Assembly (NCBI RefSeq): GCF_030269325.1
Contig: NZ_BSTD01000006.1
Span: 124,001-188,000 of the forward strand
Direction: 5' to 3'
From: Amycolatopsis sp. NBRC 101858
GTDB taxonomy: Bacteria > Actinomycetota > Actinomycetes > Mycobacteriales > Pseudonocardiaceae
Length of the DNA: 64,000 nt
Shown here one piece after another: positions 32,296 to 41,033 of this stretch; the stretch's first letter is position 1; each line of letters starts with the position of its first letter. The position numbers were made by a program, and so were the translations under genes. Below the pieces are notes generated by a model. That model did no database searches and was not told the DNA's origin. It saw nothing but the letters and a program-made list of their open reading frames with translations.

Positions 32296-34958
32296 GACGA
32301 GGCGCCTTCCCGGACGAAGAACGAATAGTAGCGGTCGGTCCGGTACCCGCCGGTGCCGTAGCGGTGCGAAACCGTCAGCGAGTAGTACCCCGGCTCCTTG
32401 GGCGTCCACGTCAGCGTCGCCTGGCCGTCCGGACCCGCCGCGACCGTGCCGCTCTCGTCCTCCGACGGGCCCGAGAAGGTGTAGTCGTAGCTCGCCACCG
32501 AGTCCGACGCCGAGGAGAAGTGGAACGTCCCCGGCACGCCCGGACCCCCGCCGAAACGCCCTTCGGGGTAGTCGTCGGAGGTGATGATCGCCTGGCTGAA
32601 CACCGAGAACGAGTAGCTCGTCTCGGTCGAAAGCGTCCCCGCGGCATCGCGGGTCCGGACGGAGAGCTGGTAGCTGTCGTAGCCCGGCGGGGTCCAGCCG
32701 ACCGAAGCACGGCCGTCCGCGCCGACCGGCACCGTCACCTCCTGGCCCGCCAGCCGGTAGACGAACTCGACCGCGCCCGGCTGGTGCGCCACGAGGTCGA
32801 ACCGGCCGGGGTGCCCGGCGGTGGTGCCGTTCTTCGGGAACTCGGCCGAGGTGACGTCCGGCTCGTCGTGGACGAAGACGGAGCCGTACCCCTGGTCGGT
32901 GGTGATCCCGCCGGCCGTGGTCGCCCGGGCCCAGACCGTCTGCCAGCCGCCGGTGGCCGGGGTCCAGGTGACTTCGGCGGTGCCGTCGGCGCGGGCCGCG
33001 ATGGTGTGCGGCGGCTCGGAACCGATCGAGTACTCGTACCGCGCGACGTCCGGCACCTTGCTGCTGAACACGGCGTGCGCGGCCTCACCCGGGTGCGATC
33101 CCCCGGTCACCGTCACCTTCGGCGCGGCGCCGTCGATGGTCAGGGACACGGACCGTTCGAGGGTCGGCTCGGCCGTCCCGCTGTGGCTGCGGATCCGGAC
33201 CTGGATGTAGTCGGTGCGGTCGGGCGTCCAGGTGATGGTGGCCGTGCCGTCCGGGCCGGCGGGCACCGACTTGACCGTGCCCGGCGAACCCCCGTTGAGG
33301 ATGAACGAGTAGTCGTACGACGTGACACCGGCCGCGCGCGGCGCGAAGGTCAGGGTCCGCGGCGCGCCGAGCAGGAGCACGCCGTCCGCGCCGGTGACCG
33401 TCGGCATGTCGTCGACCTGGAAGTGGTACCCGCGTTCCGCCCCGATGTAGCCCGACGCGGTCTTGCTGCGCACGTACACGTCGTGGAACCCGCCGGTCGG
33501 CGGGGTGATCGTCGCGGCCCCCTTGTGGTCGTCCCCCGCGAGCACGCTCAGCGTCGGTCCGTCGTCGAGCCGGTACTGGTACTCGACGACGTTCTCGAGC
33601 GTCATCGGCGAGAAGGTGAAGACACCCGGGATGCCGACGCCGCCGTCGAGGTTCGTCCAGCCCTGCGGGTACTGCACCGACCAGATGTCGGGCCGCGACT
33701 CGTTGACGTAGAAGCCGCTCGACAGCGACTGCGAGCGGTTGCCCGCGCGGTCGATCGCGAAGGCGTAGATGTAGGTCCAGCCCGAGTCCGTGGGGGCCCA
33801 CGTGACCGTCACCGGGCCGCCCGGGTGGTCCGGGGTCACGGTGTGCGGGTCGGTCCAGCCACCCGTCGCGATGGAGTACTCGTAGGAGACGACGTCGCCG
33901 GAACCGTTGGCGTCGAAGGTGAAGTGCCCCGGCACGCCGACGTCACCCTGCACGCCGCCGACGTCGGTCCGGTAGACGTCGGAGGTGACGGCAGGCGCGT
34001 TCGGCACGACGCGGTCGACGGTGAAGTAGCAGGTGGTGCTCCACGGCGAGACGTCCGTGCCGTCGTCACCCCGCACGTGCCAGGCGTAGGTGGCGCCCTC
34101 GGTGAGGTCCTCACTCTTCACCAGCACCGAGCCGGACCCGCCCTCGTACACCGGGGCGTCCAGCTGCCGCTTCGCCGCGGGCTGGTCGGCCGGCCACAGT
34201 TCGTAGCGCGCGGTCAGCTCGTCACCCGCGTCGGGATCGGTGAAGTTCCCGCTCATGACGACCGACGGGGTGAAGTCGCGGTGGTTCGGGTTGAGGTAGG
34301 TGCCCGGCGCGCCGGGTGTGCAGGCGACGTCGTTGTTCTCGAGGGCCGTGGGCGCGGCGGGCGCCGTGTTGTAGCCGACCTGCAGCGCGACGTTGTCGGC
34401 GAAGTCCCGGGCGTAGCGCGGGTCGAACTCCTGCCCGGCCGGGACCCGCAGCTCCAGCGTCACGGTTTTGTCGCCGCGCGCGGCCGCCGCGGACAGGGCG
34501 GCGGTGACGTCGAACCGGGCGTCGGCGACGACGCAACCCGACGCCGGCTTCCCCGCGGTGGCCAGGCGTTCCAGCTCGGCCGGTGGCTTCACCCACGACG
34601 AGCGCGAAGTGAACGGCGCGGTGCGCCACAGCTCCAGGGAGCGCTTACCGCAGTCCGCGGCGCGGGTTTCCTTCGCCGTCACCGCGGCCGAGACGACGTG
34701 CGTCCCCTTGAACCGGGCGACGTCGAAGGTGAAGAACGACCGGGCGGCCGTCGCGCCGCGCACGGTGGTGCCGACCGGGGCGGTTCCGGTGCCGCCGGCG
34801 TGGGCGGTCGTCGGCGTCGCCGCTTCGACGTACCCCCAGGACGCTCGCGCGACGGTGGCGGACGGCACGAACCCGTCCGCGGCCGAAGCCGCCGGAGCGG
34901 TGAGGACGGAGATGGACCCGGCTACCAGGACAGCCGGAAGCAGGACAAAGGTGCGCAT
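32292..34958 (-). CDS. Large secreted protein with DNRLRE-like domain and six Ig-like repeats
   Basis: An 888-residue protein. Signal peptide 1-26 (ends PAASA). About 27-215 is a beta-rich domain of the DNRLRE kind (SFFTFDVARFKGTHVVSAAV, FDVTAALSAAAARG). A fibronectin/Ig-like domain follows (TYAWHVRGDDGTDVSPWS), then six tandem repeats of about 90-100 residues, each opening like VTSDVYR, WSVQYPQ, VTSAEFP or ITSDDYP, with a middle VxSYEYSI or VEFVYRL and a closing TWTP-type strand. No enzyme domain is seen. Such proteins are surface or extracellular adhesin/carbohydrate-binding-like factors of unknown role. It is coupled to the unusual signal-peptidase-like gene, so the two probably work together (inference). 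Confidence 0.75.
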   Translation of the reverse strand: MRTFVLLPAVLVAGSISVLTAPAASAADGFVPSATVARASWGYVEAATPTTAHAGGTGTAPVGTTVRGATAARSFFTFDVARFKGTHVVSAAVTAKETRAADCGKRSLELWRTAPFTSRSSWVKPPAELERLATAGKPASGCVVADARFDVTAALSAAAARGDKTVTLELRVPAGQEFDPRYARDFADNVALQVGYNTAPAAPTALENNDVACTPGAPGTYLNPNHRDFTPSVVMSGNFTDPDAGDELTARYELWPADQPAAKRQLDAPVYEGGSGSVLVKSEDLTEGATYAWHVRGDDGTDVSPWSTTCYFTVDRVVPNAPAVTSDVYRTDVGGVQGDVGVPGHFTFDANGSGDVVSYEYSIATGGWTDPHTVTPDHPGGPVTVTWAPTDSGWTYIYAFAIDRAGNRSQSLSSGFYVNESRPDIWSVQYPQGWTNLDGGVGIPGVFTFSPMTLENVVEYQYRLDDGPTLSVLAGDDHKGAATITPPTGGFHDVYVRSKTASGYIGAERGYHFQVDDMPTVTGADGVLLLGAPRTLTFAPRAAGVTSYDYSFILNGGSPGTVKSVPAGPDGTATITWTPDRTDYIQVRIRSHSGTAEPTLERSVSLTIDGAAPKVTVTGGSHPGEAAHAVFSSKVPDVARYEYSIGSEPPHTIAARADGTAEVTWTPATGGWQTVWARATTAGGITTDQGYGSVFVHDEPDVTSAEFPKNGTTAGHPGRFDLVAHQPGAVEFVYRLAGQEVTVPVGADGRASVGWTPPGYDSYQLSVRTRDAAGTLSTETSYSFSVFSQAIITSDDYPEGRFGGGPGVPGTFHFSSASDSVASYDYTFSGPSEDESGTVAAGPDGQATLTWTPKEPGYYSLTVSHRYGTGGYRTDRYYSFFVREGASS

Positions 34959-35015
34959 ACGTTCCCCCCTGACGAGTGCACCGATGTATCGACGGGGGCC
35001 GGCGAACGTTACGGG

Positions 35016-35348
35016 TTACCCCGTTCGGGGGACGTACATGATCACCGCGACGCCCGCCAGGCACAGCAGAGCGCCGAGCACGTCGTAGCGGTCCGGGCGG
35101 TAACCGTCCGCCACCATCCCCCAGGCCAGCGAGCCCGCCACGAACACGCCGCCGTACGCCGCGAGGATGCGGCCGAAGTGGGCGTCCGGCTGGAGTGTCG
35201 CCACGAAGCCGTACACGCCGAGGGCCAGCAGGCCGCCGCCGATCCACAGCCAGCCGCGGTGTTCGCGGACGCCCTGCCACACCAGCCACGCGCCGCCGAT
35301 CTCGCAGACCGCCGCCGCGAGGAACAGGAGGATCGAGCGCAGGACCAC
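35016..35348 (-). CDS. YnfA/UPF0060 family membrane protein
   Basis: A 110-residue protein with four membrane helices and the YnfA-type pattern: FLAAAVCEIGGAWLVWQGVREHRG, GLLALGVYGFVATLQPDAHFGRILAAYGGVFVAGSLAWG, DGYRPDRYDVLGALLCLAGVAVIM. The family resembles small multidrug-resistance transporters (SMR-like), but its substrate is uncertain. The GTG or ATG near 35348 faces the DUF4184 gene divergently with an 18-base gap, so the promoters overlap. Confidence 0.9.
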   Translation of the reverse strand: MVLRSILLFLAAAVCEIGGAWLVWQGVREHRGWLWIGGGLLALGVYGFVATLQPDAHFGRILAAYGGVFVAGSLAWGMVADGYRPDRYDVLGALLCLAGVAVIMYVPRTG

Positions 35349-35365
35349 GCCGGGATACTAGCTCC

Positions 35366-36202
35366 GTGCCGTTCACGCTGAGTCATCCCGCCGCCGTGCT
35401 CCCCCTGGCGAGACGACCGCTGGTGCCGGCCGCGCTCGTCGCCGGGTCGGTCGCGCCGGACGTCTTCTGGTTCGTGCCGCGGCTGCCCGGCATCGGCCTG
35501 ACCAAGACCCACGAGCTCGCGTCCGTCCTCTGGCTCGACCCGCTCCTCGCGCTCGTCCTGCTGGCGGTCTTCCAGCTCGGCTTGAAGCGGCCGCTGCTCG
35601 CCCTGGCGCCGAGAAACCTGGCCGAGCGGCTCCCCCGCCACTTCGGCTGGCGGCGGCCGGGGTGGATCGCCCTGTCGCTGGTCCTCGGTGCCGCCACGCA
35701 CGTCGGCTGGGACGCCTTCACCCACGAGAACGACGGGTTCGCGTTCCTGCGGACCCCGCTCGTCACCGGCGTCGACGTCGGACGGCTGATCCAGCTCGTC
35801 AGCACGATCGCCGGAGCCGGGGTCCTCGCCTGGTGGCTGGTGCGCTGGTACCGCACGGCGCCCACCGAACCCGCGCCGCCGTCCACCCGCCACCGCGGGC
35901 CCGTGATCGCTTTCCTGGCCGCGGGCACCCTGACCGGCGTCCTGGCGGAAGTCCTGCCCTTCCTGGCCCACCACGACCCGATGACGGACGCGGGCGTCGT
36001 CGGCAACGCGACCTACCTGGCGGTCACCGGCGCCGGCAGCGGTTTTCTCGCCGCGCTCGTCCTGCACGCGCTGGCCTGGCACGCGCGGTATAGGGCGTTA
36101 TACACAAAACTCCCGCTTAATCACTTGCGAAAGGAGCGACACTTAAGAGGTGAACAAAGAGCGCAGAATCAAGCTTCTCCTTCGAAACACTCGAACGGAT
36201 GA
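35366..36202 (+). CDS. DUF4184 family membrane protein with foreign C-terminal tail
   Basis: A 278-residue reading from GTG 35366. PFTLSHPAAVLPL and SVAPDVFWF at the start, and GAATHVGWDAFTHENDGF in the middle, are DUF4184 hallmarks, with about six membrane helices; the histidines suggest a metal-binding hydrolase-like membrane fold, but the function is unknown. The natural domain ends near ALVLHALAWHAR. From about 36091 the frame runs into low-GC DNA and adds some 37 unrelated polar residues, including a TTA codon at 36098-36100, which overlap the start of the next gene. The tail probably came from an insertion that removed the original stop. Confidence 0.75.
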   Translation: MPFTLSHPAAVLPLARRPLVPAALVAGSVAPDVFWFVPRLPGIGLTKTHELASVLWLDPLLALVLLAVFQLGLKRPLLALAPRNLAERLPRHFGWRRPGWIALSLVLGAATHVGWDAFTHENDGFAFLRTPLVTGVDVGRLIQLVSTIAGAGVLAWWLVRWYRTAPTEPAPPSTRHRGPVIAFLAAGTLTGVLAEVLPFLAHHDPMTDAGVVGNATYLAVTGAGSGFLAALVLHALAWHARYRALYTKLPLNHLRKERHLRGEQRAQNQASPSKHSNG

Positions 36203-36831
36203 ACTTTGCCTGATTGCCTGGTTTTCAGTGCGAAATTCTGATCTGTATTGGGGCCCCGGTACGCCAGGCCGCGCCACAAACTGGGTCACGTCGACAGACT
36301 TCTCGAAGTTCACCATCACCGTGCCTGACGACCTCGACTCGCTCCCACTGCAAAACTGGAAGGTGTCCCATCACAAGTCTGGCGTGATGCACGTAAACTC
36401 GACTTCGGATGGACAGCATCTCACGAAAGACGTCCATTTTGGTAGCGTCGTGGAAATCTCCGCACCCAAGCTCATTTCATTGCACATCAGCCGACCTCCC
36501 AAGGAGATGCCGACCTACCACAAATCACCTTCCCGAGCCGGCGCACGAACGATAGTCTTGAACGTGCCCGAGGAACTCTGGGCAAGACGACACTACTTCG
36601 AGTTCTACGTCAGCCCAGCCGGAACCTTTGAGTTCCCCGGCCCAATCCTCGCTTTAGCTGCCGGAGTTCAGCATCCGTCTTTCTCCATGACGTTCGCGAA
36701 CGACGACGGCCACGGCAATCCAGACCTGGATCTGATCATTAGCTGTCGAGCAAATGTCCTGGATGCATCGCTTTCCGCATGGCATCCGGAAGCAGGTGTC
36801 TGGGCCCTGTTCTTCTGAGCTTATACACAAA
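36098..36831. mobile_element. Low-GC insertion bounded by 11-base direct repeats
   Basis: TTATACACAAA occurs at 36098-36108 and again at 36821-36831, framing about 710 bases of clearly lower GC (two 60-base lines I counted have 27 and 32 G+C, against about 70% around). The enclosed gene (36150-36818) has AT-rich codon use. The left edge cuts the DUF4184 coding end; the right edge touches the sufT terminator hairpin. No integrase or transposase gene is inside. The repeats could be a target-site duplication or attachment-site remnant. Confidence 0.5.
36150..36818 (+). CDS. Orphan protein on low-GC insertion
   Basis: A 222-residue protein from GTG 36150, with AAGGAG at about 36131-36136 and a nearer AAGAGG. 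I do not recognise it. It begins MNKERRIKLLLRNTRTDELC, is rich in beta-strand-like stretches (FTITVPDDLDSLPL, ARTIVLNVPEELW, HYFEFYVSPAGTFEFPG), and has no signal peptide or membrane segment. It ends AWHPEAGVWALFF, a hydrophobic end. Codon use is unlike its neighbours, and a TTA leucine codon (36654-36656) would make it dependent on the rare bldA-type tRNA in filamentous actinomycetes. It is probably horizontally acquired. No function is assigned. Confidence 0.65.
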   Translation: MNKERRIKLLLRNTRTDELCLIAWFSVRNSDLYWGPGTPGRATNWVTSTDFSKFTITVPDDLDSLPLQNWKVSHHKSGVMHVNSTSDGQHLTKDVHFGSVVEISAPKLISLHISRPPKEMPTYHKSPSRAGARTIVLNVPEELWARRHYFEFYVSPAGTFEFPGPILALAAGVQHPSFSMTFANDDGHGNPDLDLIISCRANVLDASLSAWHPEAGVWALFF

Positions 36832-36858
36832 GCGGGCCACCTCGGAAGGTGACCCGCT
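36831..36858 (-). terminator. Hairpin downstream of the suf operon
   Basis: AGCGGGCCACCT (36831-36842), loop CGGA, AGGTGACCCGCT (36847-36858): a 12-bp stem with one mismatch that becomes a G-U pair. It lies 14 bases past the sufT stop and may also end the orphan gene from the other side. Confidence 0.7.
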
Positions 36859-36872
36859 CGATGTGCCGGAAG

Positions 36873-37274
36873 TCAGACGGTGAAGCCGAGGGCGCGCAGC
36901 TGCTCGCGGCCGTCCTCGGTGATCTTCTCCGGGCCCCACGGGGGCATCCAGACCCAGTTGATCCGGAAGTCCTTGACGAGGCCGCCGGACGTCAGCGCGG
37001 CCGACGTCTGGTCTTCGATGACGTCGGTCAGCGGGCAGGCCGCCGAGGTGAGCGTCATGTCGATGGTGGCGGTGTTGTCCTGCTCGACGCGGATGTCGTA
37101 GACCAGGCCCAGGTCGACGACGTTGATGCCGAGCTCCGGGTCGACGACGTCGCGCATGGCTTCCTCGACGTCCTCGAGCTTGGCGAGATCGAGGTCCTGC
37201 GTGGCGGTGGTCTCGGCGTCGAGGTCGGCGGCGGTCCGGCCCTCGCGAGCGTCGGTGGCGGTGTCTTCGGTCAT
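36873..37274 (-). CDS. sufT: SufT-type Fe-S assembly factor (DUF59/MIP18)
   Basis: A 133-residue protein with an acidic N-terminal extension (about 1-30) and a DUF59 domain: VEEAMRDVVDPELGINVVDLGLVYDI, SAACPLTDVIEDQ (conserved Cys) and NWVWMPPWGPEKIT. SufT-like proteins help deliver Fe-S clusters to targets. It is the last gene of the suf operon; its ATG overlaps the sufU stop by four bases. Homologous to M. tuberculosis Rv1466 by position and type. Confidence 0.92.
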   Translation of the reverse strand: MTEDTATDAREGRTAADLDAETTATQDLDLAKLEDVEEAMRDVVDPELGINVVDLGLVYDIRVEQDNTATIDMTLTSAACPLTDVIEDQTSAALTSGGLVKDFRINWVWMPPWGPEKITEDGREQLRALGFTV

Positions 37275-37720
37275 GCTTTCTCAGCTCCACTGGTGGTCCG
37301 GGCGACGGCGTCCTTGAAAGCCATCCAGCCGAGGAGGGCGCACTTGACGCGGGCGGGGTACTTGGCCACGCCCGCGAAGGCGATCCCGTCCTCCAGCACG
37401 TCTTCGTCCGGCTCGATCTTTCCCTTGCCCTGCATCAGCTCCACGAAGGCGTCCATGGTGGTGAACGCCTCCTCAAGCGTGTGGCCGACGACGAGATCCG
37501 TCAAGACCGACGTCGAAGCCTGGCTGATGGAGCAGCCCTGGCCGTCGTAGGAGACGTCGGCGACCTTCCCGTCGTCGACCTTGACCCGCAGCGTCACCTC
37601 GTCGCCGCAGGTCGGGTTGACCTGGAACGACTCGGCGTCGAACGGGTCGCGCAGGCCGCGCCCGTGCGGGTTCTTGTAGTGGTCCAGGATGATCTCCTGG
37701 TACATGCTTTCCAGGTTCAC
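37271..37720 (-). CDS. sufU: Fe-S cluster scaffold / sulfur acceptor SufU
   Basis: A 149-residue SufU with the zinc/sulfur ligands Cys38 and Asp40 (NPTCGDE), Cys63 (GQGCSISQAS) and a third cysteine near 130 (RVKCALLGW). The opening NLESMYQEIILDHYKNPHGRG is standard. It accepts persulfide sulfur from SufS. The GTG at 37720 overlaps the sufS stop (GTGA), and its own stop overlaps the sufT start. Confidence 0.95.
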   Translation of the reverse strand: MNLESMYQEIILDHYKNPHGRGLRDPFDAESFQVNPTCGDEVTLRVKVDDGKVADVSYDGQGCSISQASTSVLTDLVVGHTLEEAFTTMDAFVELMQGKGKIEPDEDVLEDGIAFAGVAKYPARVKCALLGWMAFKDAVARTTSGAEKA

Positions 37721-39006
37721 TGGGCCACCCCGAAGAACTTCTGGGCCTCGCGAACACCCGCTACCAGGGCGTCCACTTCGGACAGCGTGTTGTAGAGGTA
37801 GAACGACGCGCGCACGGTCGCCTGCGCGTTGCAGGCCCGGTGCAGCGGCCACGCGCAGTGGTGGCCGACGCGGACCGCGATGCCGAGGCTGTCGAGCACC
37901 TGGCCGGCGTCGTGCGGGTGCACGCCGTCGATCACGAACGACACGGTCGCGCCGCGGTCCTTCAGGTCCGTCGGCCCGACGATCCGGACACCCGGGATGG
38001 CGCCGATGCCGTCGAGGGCCGCCGCGGCGAGCTCGTGCTCGTGCGCCGCGATGCGGTCCATGCCGATGGCCGAGAGGTAGTCGACGGCCGCGCCGAGGCC
38101 GATGGCCTGCGACGTCATCGGCACGCCGGCCTCGAACCGCTGCGGCGGCGGGGCGAAGGTCGAGCCCTCCATGCGGACCATCTCGATCATCGACCCGCCG
38201 GTGAGGAACGGCGGCATGGCCGACAGCAGCTCGGTGCGCCCGTAGAGCACGCCGATGCCGGACGGGCCGAGCATCTTGTGCCCGGAGAACACCGCGAAGT
38301 CGACACCCAGCGCGTGGAAGTCCACCGGGAAGTGAGGAACCGACTGGCAGGCGTCGAGCACGGTCAGCGCGCCGACGGCCTTGGCCTTCTCGACCAGCAG
38401 CGAAACGGGGTTGACCGTGCCGAGCACGTTCGACTGGTGCGCGAACGCGACGACCTTGGTCTTCGGGGTGATGAGCTCGTCCACATCGGACAGGTCGAGC
38501 CTGCCGCCGGTGGTCACCTTGAACCACTTCAGCGTGGCCCCGGTGCGCTGGCACAGCTGCTGCCACGGCACGAGGTTCGCGTGGTGCTCCATCTCGGTGA
38601 TGACGATTTCGTCGCCCGGCCCGACCCGGAAGCGCTCGGCCTCCGGGCCGGCCGTGGCGGCGTTGCTCATCGAGTACGCGACGAGGTTGATGCCCTCGGT
38701 CGCGTTCTTGGTGAACACCAGCTCCTCGGGGTCGGCGCCGACGAACTCCGCGATCTTCGCGCGCGCGGACTCGTAGGCGTCGGTGGCCTCTTCGGACAGC
38801 TGGTGCGCACCGCGGTGGACGGCGGCGTTCGACGTGAAGACGTAGTCGCGTTCGGCGTCGAACACCTGCGTCGGGCGTTGCGACGTCGCCCCGGAGTCCA
38901 GGTACACCAAGGGTTTCCCGTCGCGGACGGTGCGCGACAGGATCGGGAAGTCGGCGCGCAGGGCGGCGACGTCCAAAGGAACAGAGCTAGCCGAGGTGGT
39001 GGTCAT
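37717..39006 (-). CDS. sufS: Cysteine desulfurase SufS
   Basis: A 429-residue class V aminotransferase-fold enzyme. PLP lysine in FSGHKMLGPSGIGVLYG; substrate-side YLDSGATSQRP at the start; catalytic cysteine in RVGHHCAWPLH near residue 386. It removes sulfur from cysteine as an enzyme persulfide and passes it to SufU. All expected motifs are present. It lies 54 bases after sufC. Confidence 0.96.
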   Translation of the reverse strand: MTTTSASSVPLDVAALRADFPILSRTVRDGKPLVYLDSGATSQRPTQVFDAERDYVFTSNAAVHRGAHQLSEEATDAYESARAKIAEFVGADPEELVFTKNATEGINLVAYSMSNAATAGPEAERFRVGPGDEIVITEMEHHANLVPWQQLCQRTGATLKWFKVTTGGRLDLSDVDELITPKTKVVAFAHQSNVLGTVNPVSLLVEKAKAVGALTVLDACQSVPHFPVDFHALGVDFAVFSGHKMLGPSGIGVLYGRTELLSAMPPFLTGGSMIEMVRMEGSTFAPPPQRFEAGVPMTSQAIGLGAAVDYLSAIGMDRIAAHEHELAAAALDGIGAIPGVRIVGPTDLKDRGATVSFVIDGVHPHDAGQVLDSLGIAVRVGHHCAWPLHRACNAQATVRASFYLYNTLSEVDALVAGVREAQKFFGVAQ

Positions 39007-39060
39007 CGGGCCGGCTCCTCTCTTTCTTTCTCGGTGTAGTCGTGACTCACAGGACGAACG

Positions 39061-39831
39061 TCAGAGCGCGGCCGGCTCGGGCTTGCCGACGTACTTGACG
39101 TAGCCGTTCTCCTCGAGCTCGTCCGCCAGCTCCTTGCCGCCCGACTCGACGATCTTGCCGCCGGCGAAGACGTGCACGAAGTCCGGCGTGATGTGCCGCA
39201 GGATCCGGGTGTAGTGCGTGATCAGCATGACGCCGACCTCGCTCGAAGCCTTGTACGCGTTCACGCCCTCGGAGACGACGCGCAGGGCGTCGACGTCGAG
39301 ACCGGAGTCGGTCTCGTCGAGGATGGCGAACTTCGGCTTGAGCAGCGCCAGCTGCAGGATCTCGTGGCGCTTCTTCTCGCCGCCGGAGAAGCCCTCGTTG
39401 ACCGAACGCTCGGCGAACTCCTGCGAGATCTCGAGCTTGCCCATCTCCTCCTTGACCTCCTTGACCCAGTGGCGCAGCTTGGGGGCCTCGCCACGGACCG
39501 CGGTGGCCGCGGTGCGGAGGAAGTTGGACATGGAGACGCCGGGGACCTCGACCGGGTACTGCATGGCCAGGAAGAGGCCGGCGCGGGCCCGCTCGTCGAC
39601 GCTCATCTCGAGGACGTTCTCGCCGTCGAGCAGCACCTCGCCGGAGGTCACCTGGTACTTCGGGTGGCCGGCGATCGCGTAGGACAGGGTGGACTTGCCG
39701 GAGCCGTTGGGGCCCATGATCGCGTGGGTCTCGCCCGACTTGATCGTCAGGTTCACGCCCTTGAGGATCTCCTTGGCGCCTTCGTCGGTCTCGACCGAGG
39801 CGTGCAGGTCCTTGATTTCCAGGGTAGCCAT
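39061..39831 (-). CDS. sufC: Fe-S assembly ATPase SufC
   Basis: A 256-residue ABC-type ATPase with Walker A GPNGSGKST, the SufC-specific signature FSGGEKKRHEILQ, and Walker B FAILDETDSGLD. It powers the SufBCD scaffold in the cytoplasm. A 27-base gap from sufD; normal length. Confidence 0.96.
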   Translation of the reverse strand: MATLEIKDLHASVETDEGAKEILKGVNLTIKSGETHAIMGPNGSGKSTLSYAIAGHPKYQVTSGEVLLDGENVLEMSVDERARAGLFLAMQYPVEVPGVSMSNFLRTAATAVRGEAPKLRHWVKEVKEEMGKLEISQEFAERSVNEGFSGGEKKRHEILQLALLKPKFAILDETDSGLDVDALRVVSEGVNAYKASSEVGVMLITHYTRILRHITPDFVHVFAGGKIVESGGKELADELEENGYVKYVGKPEPAAL

Positions 39832-39858
39832 TTCTTCGTTTCCTAAGTCAGAGAGCGG

Positions 39859-41031
39859 TCAGGCGCCAACGGCTTCGAGCTCGGCCTCGATCGCGGCTTC
39901 GAGGCGCTCCCGCACCTCGGGGACGTCGATCTTCACCAGGATCTCGTGGAAGAACCCGCGCACGACCAAGCGGCGGGCGGCTTCTTCGGCGATCCCACGC
40001 GACTGGAGGTAGAACAACTGCTCGTCGTCGAACCTTCCCGTCGCGCTCGCGTGGCCGGCGCCTTCGATCTCGCCGGTCTCGATCTCCAGGTTCGGCACGG
40101 AGTCCGCGCGCGCCCCGGGCGTGAGCACCAGGTTGCGGTTGAACTCGTAGGTGTCGGTGGCCTCGGCCGCGGCGCGGATCAGCACGTCGCCGATCCAGAC
40201 CGTGTGCGCGCCCTCGCCCTGCAGCGCGCCCTTGTAGCCCACGCGCGACTTGCAGTTCGGCACCGCGTGGTCGACGAAGAGGCGGTGCTCCTGGTGCTGG
40301 CCGCCGTCGGCGAAGTAGACGCCGAGCATGTCGACGTCGCCGCCCTTGTCGGTGAAGGTCGCCGTCGGCGAGACGCGGACCAGGTCACCGCCCAGGGTGA
40401 TGACCGTGTGCCGCAGCGCGGCGTCGCGGCCCAGCTTCAGGTGCTGCTCGGAAACGTGCACCGCGTCGTCGGCCCAGTCCTGGACGCTGACCACGGTGAC
40501 CTTGGCGCCGTCGCCGATGACGAACTCGACGTTGTCGGCGTAGGTGCCCGAGCCGACGTGGTCGAGGACGACGACGGCTTCGGCGAACGCCTCGGCGCGG
40601 ACCTGCAGGTGCCCGTAGGCGACCTGGTCCACCCCCGGGCCGTGGATGCGCAGCACGGACGGCTTGGACGCCTTCGTCTCCTTGGGCACCGTCACGACGG
40701 TGGCCTTGGTGAACGAGGAGTACGCCTGCGCGGCGATGCGGTCGCTCGGGACACCCGCCTGGCCGAGCCGTGAGTCGTCGCGGCCGACGGTCTCGATGAT
40801 GAGTTCGGGGGCGGCGTCGGCTTCCAGCGTGATCTCGCCGGTGGCGACCGCGGACCCGTCGTGCAGGCCGCGCAGCCGCTTCATCGGCGTGAAGCGCCAG
40901 TTCTCCTCACGGCCGCCCGGGACCTCGAAGGCCTCGACGTCGTAGGAGGTGAAGCGCTCCGCGCGGGAGGCCGCCGGAATGACGGCCCCCTCGCGAAGAG
41001 CTTCGGAAACGTTGTTCTCGGTAACCGACAT
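39859..41031 (-). CDS. sufD: Fe-S assembly protein SufD
   Basis: A 390-residue beta-helix scaffold subunit. The conserved end EIEGAGHASATGRFDDEQLFYLQSRGI and the middle EHRLFVDHAVPNCKSRVGYKGALQGEGAHTVW are SufD/SufB core features, including the shared histidine and cysteine region. It forms SufBC2D with SufB and SufC. It starts 2 bases after the sufB stop, so the two are probably translationally coupled. Confidence 0.95.
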   Translation of the reverse strand: MSVTENNVSEALREGAVIPAASRAERFTSYDVEAFEVPGGREENWRFTPMKRLRGLHDGSAVATGEITLEADAAPELIIETVGRDDSRLGQAGVPSDRIAAQAYSSFTKATVVTVPKETKASKPSVLRIHGPGVDQVAYGHLQVRAEAFAEAVVVLDHVGSGTYADNVEFVIGDGAKVTVVSVQDWADDAVHVSEQHLKLGRDAALRHTVITLGGDLVRVSPTATFTDKGGDVDMLGVYFADGGQHQEHRLFVDHAVPNCKSRVGYKGALQGEGAHTVWIGDVLIRAAAEATDTYEFNRNLVLTPGARADSVPNLEIETGEIEGAGHASATGRFDDEQLFYLQSRGIAEEAARRLVVRGFFHEILVKIDVPEVRERLEAAIEAELEAVGA

Positions 41032-41033
41032 GA

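Noticed and set aside
32268..35381. Long plus-strand open frame opposite the Ig-repeat protein
   Set aside because: Same antisense composition; the minus-strand repeats are clear and have a signal peptide.
36098..36831. Prophage or integrative plasmid
   Set aside because: Only one gene and no integrase, replication or structural genes; at most a small cassette.
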